A stretch of DNA of 64,000 nt from the NCBI RefSeq assembly GCF_932526225.1, contig NC_064038.1, forward strand, positions 14,467,647 through 14,531,646, read 5' to 3'. The notes beneath the pieces were generated by a model that was not told the DNA's origin, did not search any database, and saw nothing but the letters and a program-made list of their open reading frames with translations. Each line of letters starts with the position of its first letter. The stretch's first letter is position 1. Shown piece by piece: positions 52,562-63,119 of the stretch. A program made the position numbers and the translations under genes. This DNA is from Nematostella vectensis (Eukaryota; Cnidaria; Anthozoa; Actiniaria; Edwardsiidae).

Positions 52562-52850
52562 TTGAGTCCCGTTCAAGTAAAGACGTTTACAAGGTCGTCC
52601 CTTTGGTTTGTCGTTTTGTCGTTCTTTAAGCGGATTTATAACGACATTTCGTTTTGGGTACCCTGTGGTTTTCTATGTTTTCCGGGACCCAACTTTCGCG
52701 GGGTTAGATACTCTGTTTGTTGTATTAAACAGATTCAATGCCTTTGGTACGGTTTTCACCCTTTTAGGGAATTTATCGCGATTTTTGAAATGTTTCGTTT
52801 TGGGTACCATGTGGTTTTTTAGGTATTTCCAATTTTTCGTTTTAACTTGT
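52562..52850 (+). repeat. Imperfect tandem repeat
   Basis: Two copies of a block ending CATTTCGTTTTGGGTACCC/TTTCGTTTTGGGTACCATG with GTGGTTTT about 135 bases apart. No gene is seen in 52367-53177. Confidence 0.5.
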
Positions 52851-53177
52851 GATGCCCAATGATGTCAAATGGGCATCACTCGGAATATTGTTAGGGACCA
52901 TCTCCTTATTTAGAATCCACAAAGAAACGTCGTATGGACGTAAGTGCAGGGTTCTTTGGTCTGGCAGCCGGACTAAAAAACAAAAACGCATCAAATACTA
53001 ATTCCTGCGATATAACGTGGAAATTATCGACGTGCACACTTTTAAAACTATAAAAAAGCGAAAACATGATTGAATCAGACTCCCAAATATGGTATTCAAT
53101 GTCCTAATAAGGGATTAAACAAACGAACAGAAGGGCAAAGAATGCTTTAAGTACAAGGTTACTTGAAATGAGCTCAC

Positions 53178-53399
53178 CGCATCTGAGCTCATCGAGACCG
53201 TGCTCGCAATCTTTGACACCGTCACATAAATTGATTGACGGGACACATCGCCCGGAAGAACAAGTAAGTTCATTGGTGAAGCATTTGCACCCATCCTCGT
53301 CAGAACGATCCATGCAGTTATAATCACTATCACAGCGAGAGCTGCCGCTGATACAATGACCGCTGGCGCATTGAAACTCGTATGACGCACACTTGTAAC
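53178..53399 (-). CDS. Host gene exon: LDL-receptor class A modules 1 and 2
   Basis: Phase 1 to 1 exon (AG before 53399, donor GTGAGC after 53178) encoding two modules: CASYEFQCASGHCISGSSRC with DYNCMDRSDEDGC, and CFTNELTCSSGRCVPSINLC with DGVKDCEHGLDELRC. Each has six Cys and the Asp-x-Ser-Asp-Glu or equivalent calcium site. Reading past the donor gives a hydrophobic tail and stop, which imitates a terminal exon. The strong donor and matching phase favour an internal exon. Confidence 0.85.
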
Positions 53400-53573
53400 C
53401 TAGAACAATTGAGAGTACACGAGTGCGTGTAAAAGGATTACTGAATAGCTTAATTCACGTACACAACTTTACAGAACTAACTACGCAACATGCCTCTGAA
53501 TTTTTTTAGAGCAAAGTTTATTTACACCAATAACCGTCGCAGCGCCCATTCTCTCACCAAAGGACGGAGCCTC

Positions 53574-53672
53574 GTGCGTCTCTCTATTTAGTGGCTATTT
53601 AGTGGCCAGCGAGGTTGAGACGAGGCTCTGGCCTCTCGAAGAGCAATTTCGACTTTTGCTAGGTTCAGAATC
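53574..53672 (+). repeat. Repeat copy paired in inverted orientation with 57435-57532
   Basis: GAGCCTCGTGCGTCTCTCTA, then GGCCAGCGAGGTTGAGACGA and CTGGCCTCTC match the reverse complement of 57435-57532. An 11-bp tandem doubling of TATTTAGTGGC is private to this copy. The unit has its own short inverted ends (GAGCCTCGTGCGTCTC/GAGACGAGGCTC). Probably two MITE insertions. Confidence 0.7.
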
Positions 53673-54403
53673 TGAACTTGGTCGCTCATTGGCCAATTGA
53701 TGTGTGGTCATGGAAACTAAGAAATTCTGACAGTTTTCTATTCACGCTGAATACATTAGAGCAGAGTATATAAGATTAGTGAATATGAATAAATTATCGA
53801 ATTGCTCAACTGCAGCGAGGTGAACGGTAAATGCTTGGCCTGCTCTAAATTTATATCGTTGTTGTACCGTTTCGATTAATTTTGTTTTAACTTGTTTACC
53901 ATCATCATTTTCTTGTTTCTATGAATACTGTTTCATTTAGATGGCTGAAGTCTAATATCTAGTAACGGTAGCTGATGTTGATGTTCTTCCGGGCGAGGAG
54001 CCGGTAGCCTATGTGCTCGGACAGGAGAAGAAACAAGACCACCCGCCGCAAGGCGGCCAAAGACCTAAGTCGTAAGAATAACCGAAGGATTTGGAGGCGA
54101 TATAAGTTGGTTTCTCTTTTCTTCGTTCTGCGTTTGTCTTTTTAGAAATTTTCAAACACGGTTATTTTATTATGGACTCAGTCGCCGTGTGTACTTAATC
54201 GTGCCTCCTTCGATATTAATTTTCTCCTGTAAATGTTTATATGACAAGTGTATTATGAGCATCAATATTTCTTTCTTTTTGTGTCTGAGGGCTAGTTTAG
54301 TTGTCGTATTATACTTTATTATTAGTGTTGCAAGCCTTTGTGAACACACCAATGCGGAGACAAGAATTTTGCTTCGTAAATCTATGTATTGTATGGAAGG
54401 GAC

Positions 54404-55300
54404 GAGAGTTCGTCACGTAAGCCTATGTACAGGCAGGACAAGAGTTCGTCACGCGAGTCTATGTACAGGCGGGACAAGAGTTCGTCACGCGAGTCTATGT
54501 ACAGGCGGGGACAAGAGTTCGTCACGCGAGTCTATGTACAGGCGGGGACGAGAGTTCGTCATGCGAGTCTATGTACAGGCAGGACGAGAGTTCGTCACGC
54601 GAGGCTATGTACAGGCGGGGACGAGAGTTCGTCACGCGAGTCTATGTACAGGCGGGGACGAGAGTTCGTCACGCGAGGTTATGTTCAGGCGGGGACGAGA
54701 GTTCGTCACGCGAGGCTATGTACAGGTGGGGACGAGAGTTCGTCACGCCAGGCTATGTACAGGCGGGGACGAGAATTCGTCACGCAAGGCTATGTACAGG
54801 CGGGGACGAGAATTCGTCACGCAAGGCTATGTACAGGCGGGGACGAGAGTTCGTCACGCAGGGCTATGTACAGGCGGGGACGAGAGTTCGTCACGCAGGG
54901 CTATGTACAGGCGGGGACGAGAGTTCGTCACGCAAGGCTATGTACAGGCGGGGACGAAAGATCGTCACGCAAGGCTATGTACAGGCGGGGACGAGAGTTC
55001 GTCACGCAAGGCTATGCACAGGCGGGGACGAGAGTTCGTCGGACGAGGGTTCGTCACGCGATTTTATTTACAGGCGGGGACGAGAGTTCGTCACGCGAGT
55101 TAATGTAAAGGCGGGGACGACAGTTCGTCACGCGATTTTATTTACAGGCGGGGACGAGAGTTCGACACGCAAGACTAGTATATTGGGGGCGAGAGTTCGT
55201 CACGCAAGTTTATATATAATGAGGCGGAGGCAAGAGTTTATGTACAGTATGATCGGAACAAAAGTTTGTCACGCGAGTCTTTATAGTGCGGCGGAGCAAG
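54404..55300 (+). repeat. 37-bp minisatellite, about 23 copies
   Basis: The unit contains TTCGTCACGCGAGGCTATGT and ACAGGCGGGGACGAGAG. It decays towards the right after about 55140. All three + frames stay open for 240-300 codons because the unit has no + strand stop and its length is not a multiple of three. These frames are not genes. Each unit can form a GACGA-GAGT-TCGTC hairpin. Confidence 0.95.
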
Positions 55301-55509
55301 AGTTTGTAATGTGAATTACGTGTAACGAGTTGAGGATTCTTAACTATTAAAGCGGAACGAAGGATCGTCGGGAAATGTAATTATTTTATATGCATCAAAG
55401 CCGGCGCAAGAGTTTGTCATGTGAATTTATGAAGCCTGGTATACCAGGGCGGGGACAAGTGCGTGTCAAGCAAATTCTTTGTATGAAGCGTGTAACCGAC
55501 CAACATGGA

Positions 55510-55554
55510 GATGGGACAGGACAGAAACAGAACTTGCTCCTGTCCTGTCCCATC
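55510..55554. repeat. Perfect 15-bp inverted repeat with 15-base loop
   Basis: GATGGGACAGGACAG (55510-55524) pairs exactly with CTGTCCTGTCCCATC (55540-55554). It lies just beyond the minisatellite. No gene is recognised in 55301-56749. Confidence 0.85.
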
Positions 55555-56989
55555 AAGCAATGCAAGCTATTTCATGTACGGGAAATAAGAATACGTACTG
55601 AGCTCCATCTCAGCTGCGATGCTAGCCATAGGGATCCCATGTTTGTCCGAAAGTAATATTATGATGTGCAACTCGACGCTGACCAGTTGATTGCTCTTTT
55701 GACGAATTAAGAGCCAGTAATGCCAAGGGCGGCAAGGTGTCATAAAAAGTTTAAAGGAGCAGATTACACCCAAAGCAATAAGGATAACACGAATTGAGTG
55801 GAATTGATAATACATGGCATGTAATCAACATAATTAAGCATGAGCTCAAGCCATATTATCTCATTTTAGTCTGTCTATGTACTTGTGTACTTCCTCCGGG
55901 TCCCAGAGGGGGGCGGCAGTTTTGAAACAGGCTACCTTAACAGCCCCTCAGTTGTACTGCGTCAAAACTGTCCTCCTCTGTGGGTCTGTACGGGGTTTTA
56001 CAGGTAGTGAGGTATTGTTCTTTCTTTGTTTATTCCGCTTTAGAAGAGGTTGTAGTTTTGGGAGAAGGATAATTTTTTTTGATATGGCAGTATCTTCAAA
56101 TAAGACACTTTTTGGGGTGAATGTAAAGGAAACCCTGTACCGACCCGCAGGGGGGTGACAGGAAACGACCAGTTGGTTGACCTGGCGACACGGGTAGAAA
56201 AAAAGGGGAAGTGATGGTTGATGTCGATAAATTGAATTTTAGAGATTCTGGCAATTTTGCTGTAGGACAACTCTTAAAGGAAATCCTAAGAACGAGATTG
56301 CTCACTGGTTGTTTTGAAGGAATTTGATTCTCCTCTACCCTGGCGCGAGGAGACACTTACAGATAGGTTTTGGATAAGATTATGCGCGCAGACGTATCTG
56401 TCCTGTTCGCGGAGTTGAGCATTATGTGGAGGTTGCTCTTGCAAATGTCAATAAATGACCTATTCAAGAGTGGCAGGATATTAACTCAAACGTTTTTTGT
56501 ATGTGTTCCCTGCAGGCAATTCTTGAAAACGTCTTCCCGAGTAACGACGACCCGATCGGGTAATTTAGTTTTGGGGAGAAGAAAATATTAGAATATTAAA
56601 GAGGTTGGATGAGTATGATAAAGGGTTGTCATGAATGCGCGCAATGCACTTACTGGCGTCGATGGATTCCCTGTTAAAGATATTTAGGTTTGGGAAATAG
56701 GGAACCCATCGACATGTGTTAAGTCAGTGGGAGTGCACATAGTGCACGGTTGCCGGGAGCCAAATTTATCCCCAATCTTAATACGATGCGACAATGGGTG
56801 CAGTGTAGAATAGGTTACTATTGTATTTTCGCTTCAAGTTCAAAAGGTCAAAACCGGTTTTTAATTCTTATTGTTCGCAATAACAAACATCTAAACGAAC
56901 GAAGTAGACGAGCGATAGATTATTTTGATCGTAATTTTAATAGTGCTCAGTTCGAAGTAGTTACAAAATTTACCAGTATTAAAAATGTA

Positions 56990-57160
56990 AAGTTTGTTCA
57001 AGAGGAGTCTCTTTACGAGTTAATCAAGCGGCGAGATGTCTTCTCTGTGCTGCCGACTGGCTACGGGAAATCGCTGATTTTCCGAGCTTATTCCCGGCGT
57101 TTGCTCTCGTCTCAACGATATTTGATTCAACTATCCCAAGCAAGCGATTGTCTTTGATAG
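56990..57160 (+). pseudogene. Fragment of a RecQ-like helicase
   Basis: EESLYELIKRRDVFSVLPTG followed by YGKSLIFRAY has the helicase motif I (PTGYGKS) with the preceding Q-motif-like spacing of RecQ-type DNA helicases. Only motif I and flanking sequence are present, and the frame ends within 30 codons. It is probably a piece of a multicopy or transposed gene in an intron of the minus-strand gene. Confidence 0.5.
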
Positions 57161-57434
57161 ACTTGTTCCTAGGATAACTGCGAGCTAATCCGATATTTTC
57201 TCCTCCTTGAAGCGCTTTCCCGAGAAAATGTTGTATTCCCCACCTCCTATGGGCATATTCTTGTCACTAACTCTACAGTAATGATCCCATGGGTATTCAG
57301 ATGAATGTTGTTGTTTTTAAATCGGGTGTTCATGCGCTTTTCATACTCGTGAATTCGATTCCCGAGCGAAGAGATGTTTACATCCAAGGTAGCACCACGA
57401 GAAACTGACACATGCTAATCACAAAACGTTAACA

Positions 57435-57532
57435 TGGAAGTGAGGCGGAAGTCGAAATAGCGCTTTGAGAGGCCAGTGCCTCATCTCAACCTCGCTGGCC
57501 ACTGAATAGAGAGACGCTCGAGGCTCTGGGAC
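57435..57532 (-). repeat. Repeat copy paired in inverted orientation with 53574-53672
   Basis: Reverse complement of the left copy, with GAGGCCAGTGCCTCATCTCA and AACCTCGCTGGCCACTGAAT. The pair encloses 3.8 kb that includes the minisatellite. Confidence 0.7.
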
Positions 57533-57864
57533 CAGGGTACGTTTTTTATTAAATGCGTTATTATGTCATGTACAGCGCAATCTTTTGGATATTTGTTTTT
57601 TGGGAGAAGAAGCGGTGATGCTGATCATGATGGTGGTGATGTTCAAAATATCTGATATTTATATAGAGCGCTTATTATGCAGTATCAACCACGCTATAAG
57701 CGCTTTACATTGAAACCCCCTAATGCTTGAGGAACTCAAGCATCTAGTTGTTCCACAAACATCCAACAAGTCAAATCTAGGGAAGAGAAAGAGAGAGATA
57801 CTAAGAGGATGATGATTATAATGATGACGACGATGTTGATGATGACGATGATGTTGATACTTAC

Positions 57865-57973
57865 CAGGCGCAGCATACACTGGGCTTGTGGTGCAATTCT
57901 CTGTTGTGATCATGATGTCGTCTATCGCTATAGCAACTGATCCATTAGTTGATGAGACACCCAGGAACTCTAC
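57865..57973 (-). CDS. Host MAM-domain gene: last exon of MAM domain 1
   Basis: Phase 0 to 1 exon encoding VEFLGVSSTNGSVAIAIDDI followed by MITTENCTT, the C-terminal strand and Cys of a MAM domain. Acceptor TTAG before 57973, donor GTAAGT after 57865. It continues 58185-58441 in phase. Confidence 0.85.
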
Positions 57974-58184
57974 CTAAACACGTGACAATTGAAAACACTT
58001 GGCCACTGATATAAGTCACCATTGAAACAAGTGGAGTGCTATTATTATGAAAAAAAAACAAAGCTTATTGCATTTTAAATGCTGCCATGATTTTTTTTCT
58101 CAATGGCTTAAGAACCACACTCAAACGAAAATTTACTTGTCTAACAGGTCTTCAATTAACTTATTTAACCTGTCTTCAAAATAC

Positions 58185-58441
58185 CTTTGTATCCTGTTCC
58201 GCATCCAATGGTACACTTCCTGGTAACCACTCAATACCATGGTAACCACTGAGCTTCCATAATAACCGGGGCTGGATCGTAGTAGAATTAAGATATAATT
58301 GTATCTCTGACGAGCCCTCGATTTGTGGCATGAGATAACTGAATCGGACGCATAGGCCAGAGACACGGTGAAAAGGCTTCCATTCCAAGATCGGGCTCTC
58401 AAGTCGGCTTTCAACAGGTTCAGAAATATATGCGTAGGGTC
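58185..58441 (-). CDS. Host MAM-domain gene: middle exon of MAM domain 1
   Basis: Phase 1 to 0 exon (acceptor TTTTTTAAG before 58441, donor GTATTT after 58185) encoding PYAYISEPVESRLESPILEW, SGLCVRFSYLMPQIEGSSEI and LLWKLSGYHGIEWLPGSVPL. These are all typical MAM core strands. The first exon of this domain (phase 1 to 1) should lie between 58441 and 59420 but was not identified. Confidence 0.85.
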
Positions 58442-58662
58442 CTTAAAAAACCAAATTGGATTTTAGGATGGGGGGGGGGGGGGGTTAAGCTTCTGCTGTT
58501 AGAGTGCAACAGGCCCTACCTTTGCCACAAACATGATCATTTCTATGGCGCAAACTGACATTGAGAGACATGATAAAATCCGCTTCAAATATGACTAAAT
58601 TTTCTCGTCAGTGTGCAAATACGGACTGCTCCACAAAGTTTACAATCATGTTGAGTGTTGAT

Positions 58663-59091
58663 TAAGGGCCGTCAACACGGCCGATTTTAACTTGGCAAGT
58701 TTTAACTCGACAAAATCACTTTTACAAAAGCAGGCGTGTTTGCTTTTACTTGACAAGTTTACTTCCCAAGTGCACAAGGTTGATCGTGTAGACGCTCAAC
58801 AAGTTTTACATGAAAAAGTTTATCCGTTGAAAGGCCCCCTTTTCCTATGCTTGAAGACTTTAAAAAAAGCTGCTATTGCTGTTGTTGCTGCCACGGTCTG
58901 TCTCTTCGTCAGAGGCACCATTTTGTGTTGGCAAGCTTTGTTATTTTTTGGATCGCCGCTGTTTAAAGGCATTACCGGCTCATCGCACGGAAACTTGTCA
59001 AGTAAAAGTTGCTCGTGTGGACAGCACGTCTACACGTACGTACAAGTAAAGCTTGTCAAAAAAAATTTGCCCCTGTAGACGAGCCTTTAGT
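58663..59091. mobile_element. MITE-like DNA transposon remnant
   Basis: The ends are imperfect inverted repeats: TAAGGGCCGTCAACACGG at the left and CCTGTAGACGAGCCTTTA at the right. Both are followed inwards by TTTTGACAAGT-like blocks. The open frame 58692-59078 inside is low in complexity and probably non-coding. It sits in an intron of the MAM gene. Confidence 0.55.
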
Positions 59092-59419
59092 GTATAAGCA
59101 CTGTCAATGAAGATGGAGGCAGCGTCAACTGCGGTTCTTGTACGTTCCCAAATACAGGACAAAGTTTAAAACAATAAATTCTAGGACCACAGTTTTAGGA
59201 ATATAAACAGGGCTGAAAGCATATATTTTTTTCTTTAAAATTGTTAATATTTTTACCTTTATGAAGCTTTCTGAAGAAACCTATTTTCCAGCCGATTTGA
59301 AACCATTCTTGAAGGCCATCCCCAAAAGTGAGATTTTGTAGACAAGCAACTAAGAACAAATATGGAATTGGTGGGGAACCATTGATAAAATTAATTAGAA
59401 TAAATTCACTTATTTTTAC

Positions 59420-59492
59420 CTGTAACCCGAATCTCGCCAACCTGCTTCTTTGTTACCATGACAGCGCTCTCGTTCACAAAGGAGTAGGCAAC
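59420..59492 (-). CDS. Probable upstream exon of the MAM/LDLa gene
   Basis: AG before 59492, donor GTAAAA after 59420, phase 0 to 1, encoding VAYSFVNESAVMVTKKQVGE and IRVT. The phase pattern equals that of the last exon of a MAM domain, but the sequence lacks the usual Asp-Asp strand. It may belong to another module or be a chance match. Confidence 0.4.
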
Positions 59493-59989
59493 CTTAATAA
59501 TGAATGAAATTTACAATTGAGCATGTAGCCAGGATTTGTTAAAAGGGGGGGATGTGCACTCAGAGATGCATGGAAAAAGGATTTGCAGTTTTCGGTTGAA
59601 GGCGGGTATTCGTACCAAAGCACCTGGCGTGGGTGGGTGGGTGGTGGTGGGAGGGGGGGGGGGGTTGTTAGGTGGATAGATAATCTGGAAGGGGGGAAAA
59701 TGTGGAACATATGTGACGGCGTGGAATGGCAAGAATGGGGATGACAAAAAAAATTTATAGAGTTACAAAATGGAAAGGTGGGATATTTCTTAGAGCTCTT
59801 TGAAATGTAAAGCAACCTTACGTGTATTCTAGCACAAGGTTTATCATCAGGAGGTAAGACCAGGTACTAGTTTTATCTCTACAAGCCTGTTTCGTGGTTG
59901 CCCACTCATCATTAGATTTATTAAGAATATATTACTACCATCACTTATATACTATCTATGTATAAAATTAACATAAAAATAGGGCGCGA

Positions 59990-61110
59990 AATTTGAATGG
60001 CTGTTATGATAAAATTGAATAGTTCAGCTGTTGCATAACAAGGCTTTGTTCCTGTGGCGGCACAAAGACACTAGCTCGTTACGCTTGTTTAAAGTTGATA
60101 GCTTGGGTTGGCGGATAACGATAAGTTTTTCTTTGAGGCAGAGGTTACTTCTTTTGCTAGAACTGTTGTAGGTGGAGTGAGATTTTCCATGAAATAAAGT
60201 GTTCTATGTCGTTGTCTTTAAGGCTCCATATGTACTTGCTTAGTTCGGTCGAGTTTCTGTGTTTAGCGTGTCGGAATGAGGCGGTGTGGTTTCTATATCT
60301 TGTCTTGAATTCGTTCTCGGTTAGTCCTACGTAGGTTTCGGAGGTGTTGTTGTCCTTTCTTGTTACAGTAGCTTGGTAGGTAACAGATGATTGGAGGCAG
60401 TTTCCGTCAAGGGGGCACGCGTTCTTTTGTCTGCAGTTGCATGTTTTGTTATGGGCGGTGGCGAGGGAGGTAGGGGCGTCTTCGGTTGTTATTGATGGGG
60501 CGATTATGCGTTTGTTGTGGCTGTCAATTATCTGCTTGGTGTTGCTCATGCAGCTATAACTGATTTTGATTGTGTTCCGGTTGAAGATTTTTCTGAGTTT
60601 TTGGTCTTTAGGGAAGGGCTTGTCTATGAGTGAGAGGAATCTGTGGCCGATGTTGGTGATTGTGTTCTTGCTTAAAGGGGGGTTGTACCAGATGATGTTG
60701 TTGCGCTGGCGGTTCTTGCGTTTGCTTGTGGTGTTTGGTTTGTAGTGCAGCGTGTAGTTATATCCACTTTCGTCGAGTGCTTTCTGGTATGGCGGGGCGG
60801 CATGTTCGAATGTTTCTTTGTCTGATGATAGTGTAGATAAGCGTTTGTTGATACTGGCAGGGATATTTTTTGTGACGGTAGGTGGGTGGTTGCTCTCGCG
60901 GTGGACGTACTGTAGTGGGGCGTTCGGTTTGGTGAAAGGCTGGTAGGTGTTGCGGTTCAGGTCGAATGTGACGTCTAGGAAGTTGACTACTCGCTTGTTG
61001 GCTTCTATGGTAATTCGCAGTCCGTTGTTGTTGAAGATGTGGCATAGTTCTTTCTTGATGTTTTCTGTGTTTTTAGGTGTGGCGCTTGTGATAAGAAAAT
61101 ATCAAAAAAG
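59990..61110 (-). mobile_element. Penelope-like retroelement, 3 prime fragment
   Basis: The minus strand encodes, in neighbouring frames, a linker (IIWYNPPLSKNTITNIGHRF and KLRKIFNRNTIKISYSCM) leading into a GIY-YIG endonuclease domain. These are the thumb and C-terminal regions of Penelope-like elements. The reverse transcriptase palm is absent, so the copy is 5-prime truncated. The 5 prime junction carries a 50-bp inverted duplication. Confidence 0.75.
60157..60549 (-). pseudogene. Penelope-like element, GIY-YIG endonuclease domain
   Basis: CNCRQKNACPLDGNC forms the Cys-rich zinc motif before the nuclease. VTYQATVTR, ETYVGLTENEFKTRYRNHTA and SFRHAKHRNSTELSKYIWSL follow. This is the GIY-YIG core with Tyr, Gly-Leu-Thr and Arg/His residues. 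The domain nicks DNA at the integration site. The frame is open for 130 codons, but the expected final strands after WKISLH are lost by a frameshift. Confidence 0.8.
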
Positions 61111-61152
61111 AACTGCCGCATCTTCAACAACAACGGACTGCGAATTACCTTT
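61011..61152. repeat. 50-bp inverted repeat at the 5 prime edge of the Penelope-like fragment
   Basis: GGTAATTCGCAGTCCGTTGT and GTTGAAGATGTGGCATAGTT at 61011-61060 recur inverted at 61095-61150 (GAACTGCCGCATCTTCAACA, then ACGGACTGCGAATTACC). The intervening 35 bases would form the loop. Confidence 0.85.
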
Positions 61153-62417
61153 ATATGTAGGAACCTTTTGTTTAGCTGTCACAATCTGGTGGAAAGACAA
61201 AAGGTATATCTATCTATATATATTTCTTGGATAGGACAATATATCGGGAAACGACAAGCATTTGTACAGCCTAACTGCAGAAAGTCTTGCAAGTATCTTA
61301 ATGTCGATCATTCAGGACTCTCCTCAGATCAAAATGAAGCAATGTCCGATGTTTTCTGGGATGAATGAGTTTTCTTGATAGAAATGTATTATCATAAAAA
61401 TATCTGATTTGTGCCCTATTTAGTACGCCATTACTAGATCTCCTATTTAATATATAGATTTAGGCACTGCCTAAAAGCGGAGCCAGCTTTATTTGCCACT
61501 CTAAACTAAGGCTTTGTCCCCATCCCAACCCCCCCTCTCCCCAACCACTAAAAATACTAAACATCAGCGAGAGACACACCCAGGGATATAACAACAGGAT
61601 TCTGCACTTTGACTATGTTCCAGGTTTCCCAACTCCTAAAATGAGCCCTATCTAAAATGCATAAAAATGCATGGCTTATTAACTTTTACCTTTTCTATTA
61701 TTATAAAATTATTCTCTCCGAATCCCCCTAGAGAATACCGTGAACAATGACACCATTAGTAGTTTTTATTGTCAGTACCCAGGATACTATTTGCATTAAG
61801 AGGGATTTGTGCTCTTTATGTAGAGTTAAACTTGATAGACAATTGATACCGAAAAATATATTTATAATTTGCCATATAAACAGATCTTAATACTACTACA
61901 AGAGAGAATCTACAAAAAAAATAATTCTTTGGGTTCAGGACCTTTAGAAAAAGGGACCCTCGAGTTTATATGAGATCCTTGAATCCTTGAAAGAGATGAG
62001 TTGATATTATATTTTGTTTCCAAACTGTCTTATCCAGTTTATAAGGGGAACTATCCTGAAATAAAAAATCATGACTGAGTTTACACAGTACTATAGTAGA
62101 TAGACAATACTATAGTAGATAGTAGTGCATAATTTAAGGTATTTAAGCAAGGGGGAATGTTAGGCTATGGATGGCTGGTTGTACTTGGTAATAGACGAAG
62201 TAGCTGGTTGCTGGCAGGTAATATATAAAGTAGTATGACTATAGATTTACAAAGAGTGGGATATTACAGACAACAATTTCATATTCTTTTTTGCACTTGT
62301 TACAAATCTATAATCAAACTAAAGGGCCCAAATCTATAATCAAACTAAAATACCCAAAATTACATACCCCATAACTCCAAGGTTGAAAACTTTCAAACCC
62401 CTAAAATAAATGATCCT
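61153..62417. other. No gene recognised
   Basis: AT-rich DNA with short direct repeats, such as ACTATAGTAGATAG near 62090-62125. No supported open frame. Confidence 0.5.
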
Positions 62418-62674
62418 CAATTCCTAATCGTTTTTATACATTTTTACCAATTAACTCATTAGATACTAAAAACATTTTTTTGATAAATGAAATCCTTTTT
62501 CTCTTATCCATCTTCCATCTTATATGTTTAGCAAACATCCATATATTTTGAAATCCTTTTTATACATTTTTACCAATTAACTCATTAGATACTAAAAAAA
62601 TTTTTGATAAATGAAATCCTTTTTCTCTTAATCCATCTTTCATCTCTAGCAAACATCCATATATTTTGAAATAC
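62418..62674 (+). repeat. Tandem duplication of about 126 bp
   Basis: The block CGTTTTTATACATTTTTACC...TCCATATATTTTGAAAT occurs twice in succession with small indels. Confidence 0.85.
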
Positions 62675-62939
62675 AATATTCCAACCCCTCTCCCCTGTCA
62701 TTACTACATATGAGTAACTCTCTTGAACCATGCTCATGAATACGTAAAACCTAATCAGCCATGAATAGAGCCAAGCCATTGAACAAATCCATAGAACAAT
62801 TTAGAAGAAAAAAAAACACAACCTTTTATTTACCCCTAAGCTTACATACATTCTTTTTTTAAAGATACAGAATATACTGGCATCTGAAATAGTTTAAGGG
62901 TTAACGAGGACAGATGCCAGAAAAATAGGTACAATGTGC

Positions 62940-63119
62940 AATAGGTCAGGACACACCACACTAAGACTATGTATGTTGAGTATGTAGGAAGGTGTGAATG
63001 AACCTTTATTTAGCATATAATCAACGAGCCTGTTCATACAGCTGGAGAACACTCTGGCCGGCTAAGTAACCGCGCTCCCGCACAGGGTACCCAACATGTG
63101 GTACACAACATATATGACA
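62940..63119 (-). repeat. Probable 3 prime LTR of the Gypsy element
   Basis: On the minus strand a polypurine tract (AAGAGGGGGGG, plus strand 63120-63137) is followed by TGTCATATATGTTGTG, the expected TG start of an LTR. AATAAA follows about 110 bases in. The far end of the LTR was not determined. Confidence 0.55.

Noticed and set aside
53104-53177. Terminal exon and membrane tail after the LDLa pair
   Set aside because: The hydrophobic tail arises by reading through a good donor (GCG-GTGAGC). The phase matches an internal exon joined to the next module.
54404-55300. CRISPR-like array
   Set aside because: The units are contiguous with no unique spacers, and the surrounding DNA is animal genomic sequence with introns.
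54189-55314. Three overlapping + strand frames of 240-304 codons
   Set aside because: They follow a 37-bp repeat with no forward stop codon. The same amino acid blocks appear in turn in each frame, which is the mark of a non-coding array.
58692-59078. 128-codon + strand frame
   Set aside because: Lies wholly inside a MITE-like element with imperfect inverted ends, and part of it is the inverted repeat itself.
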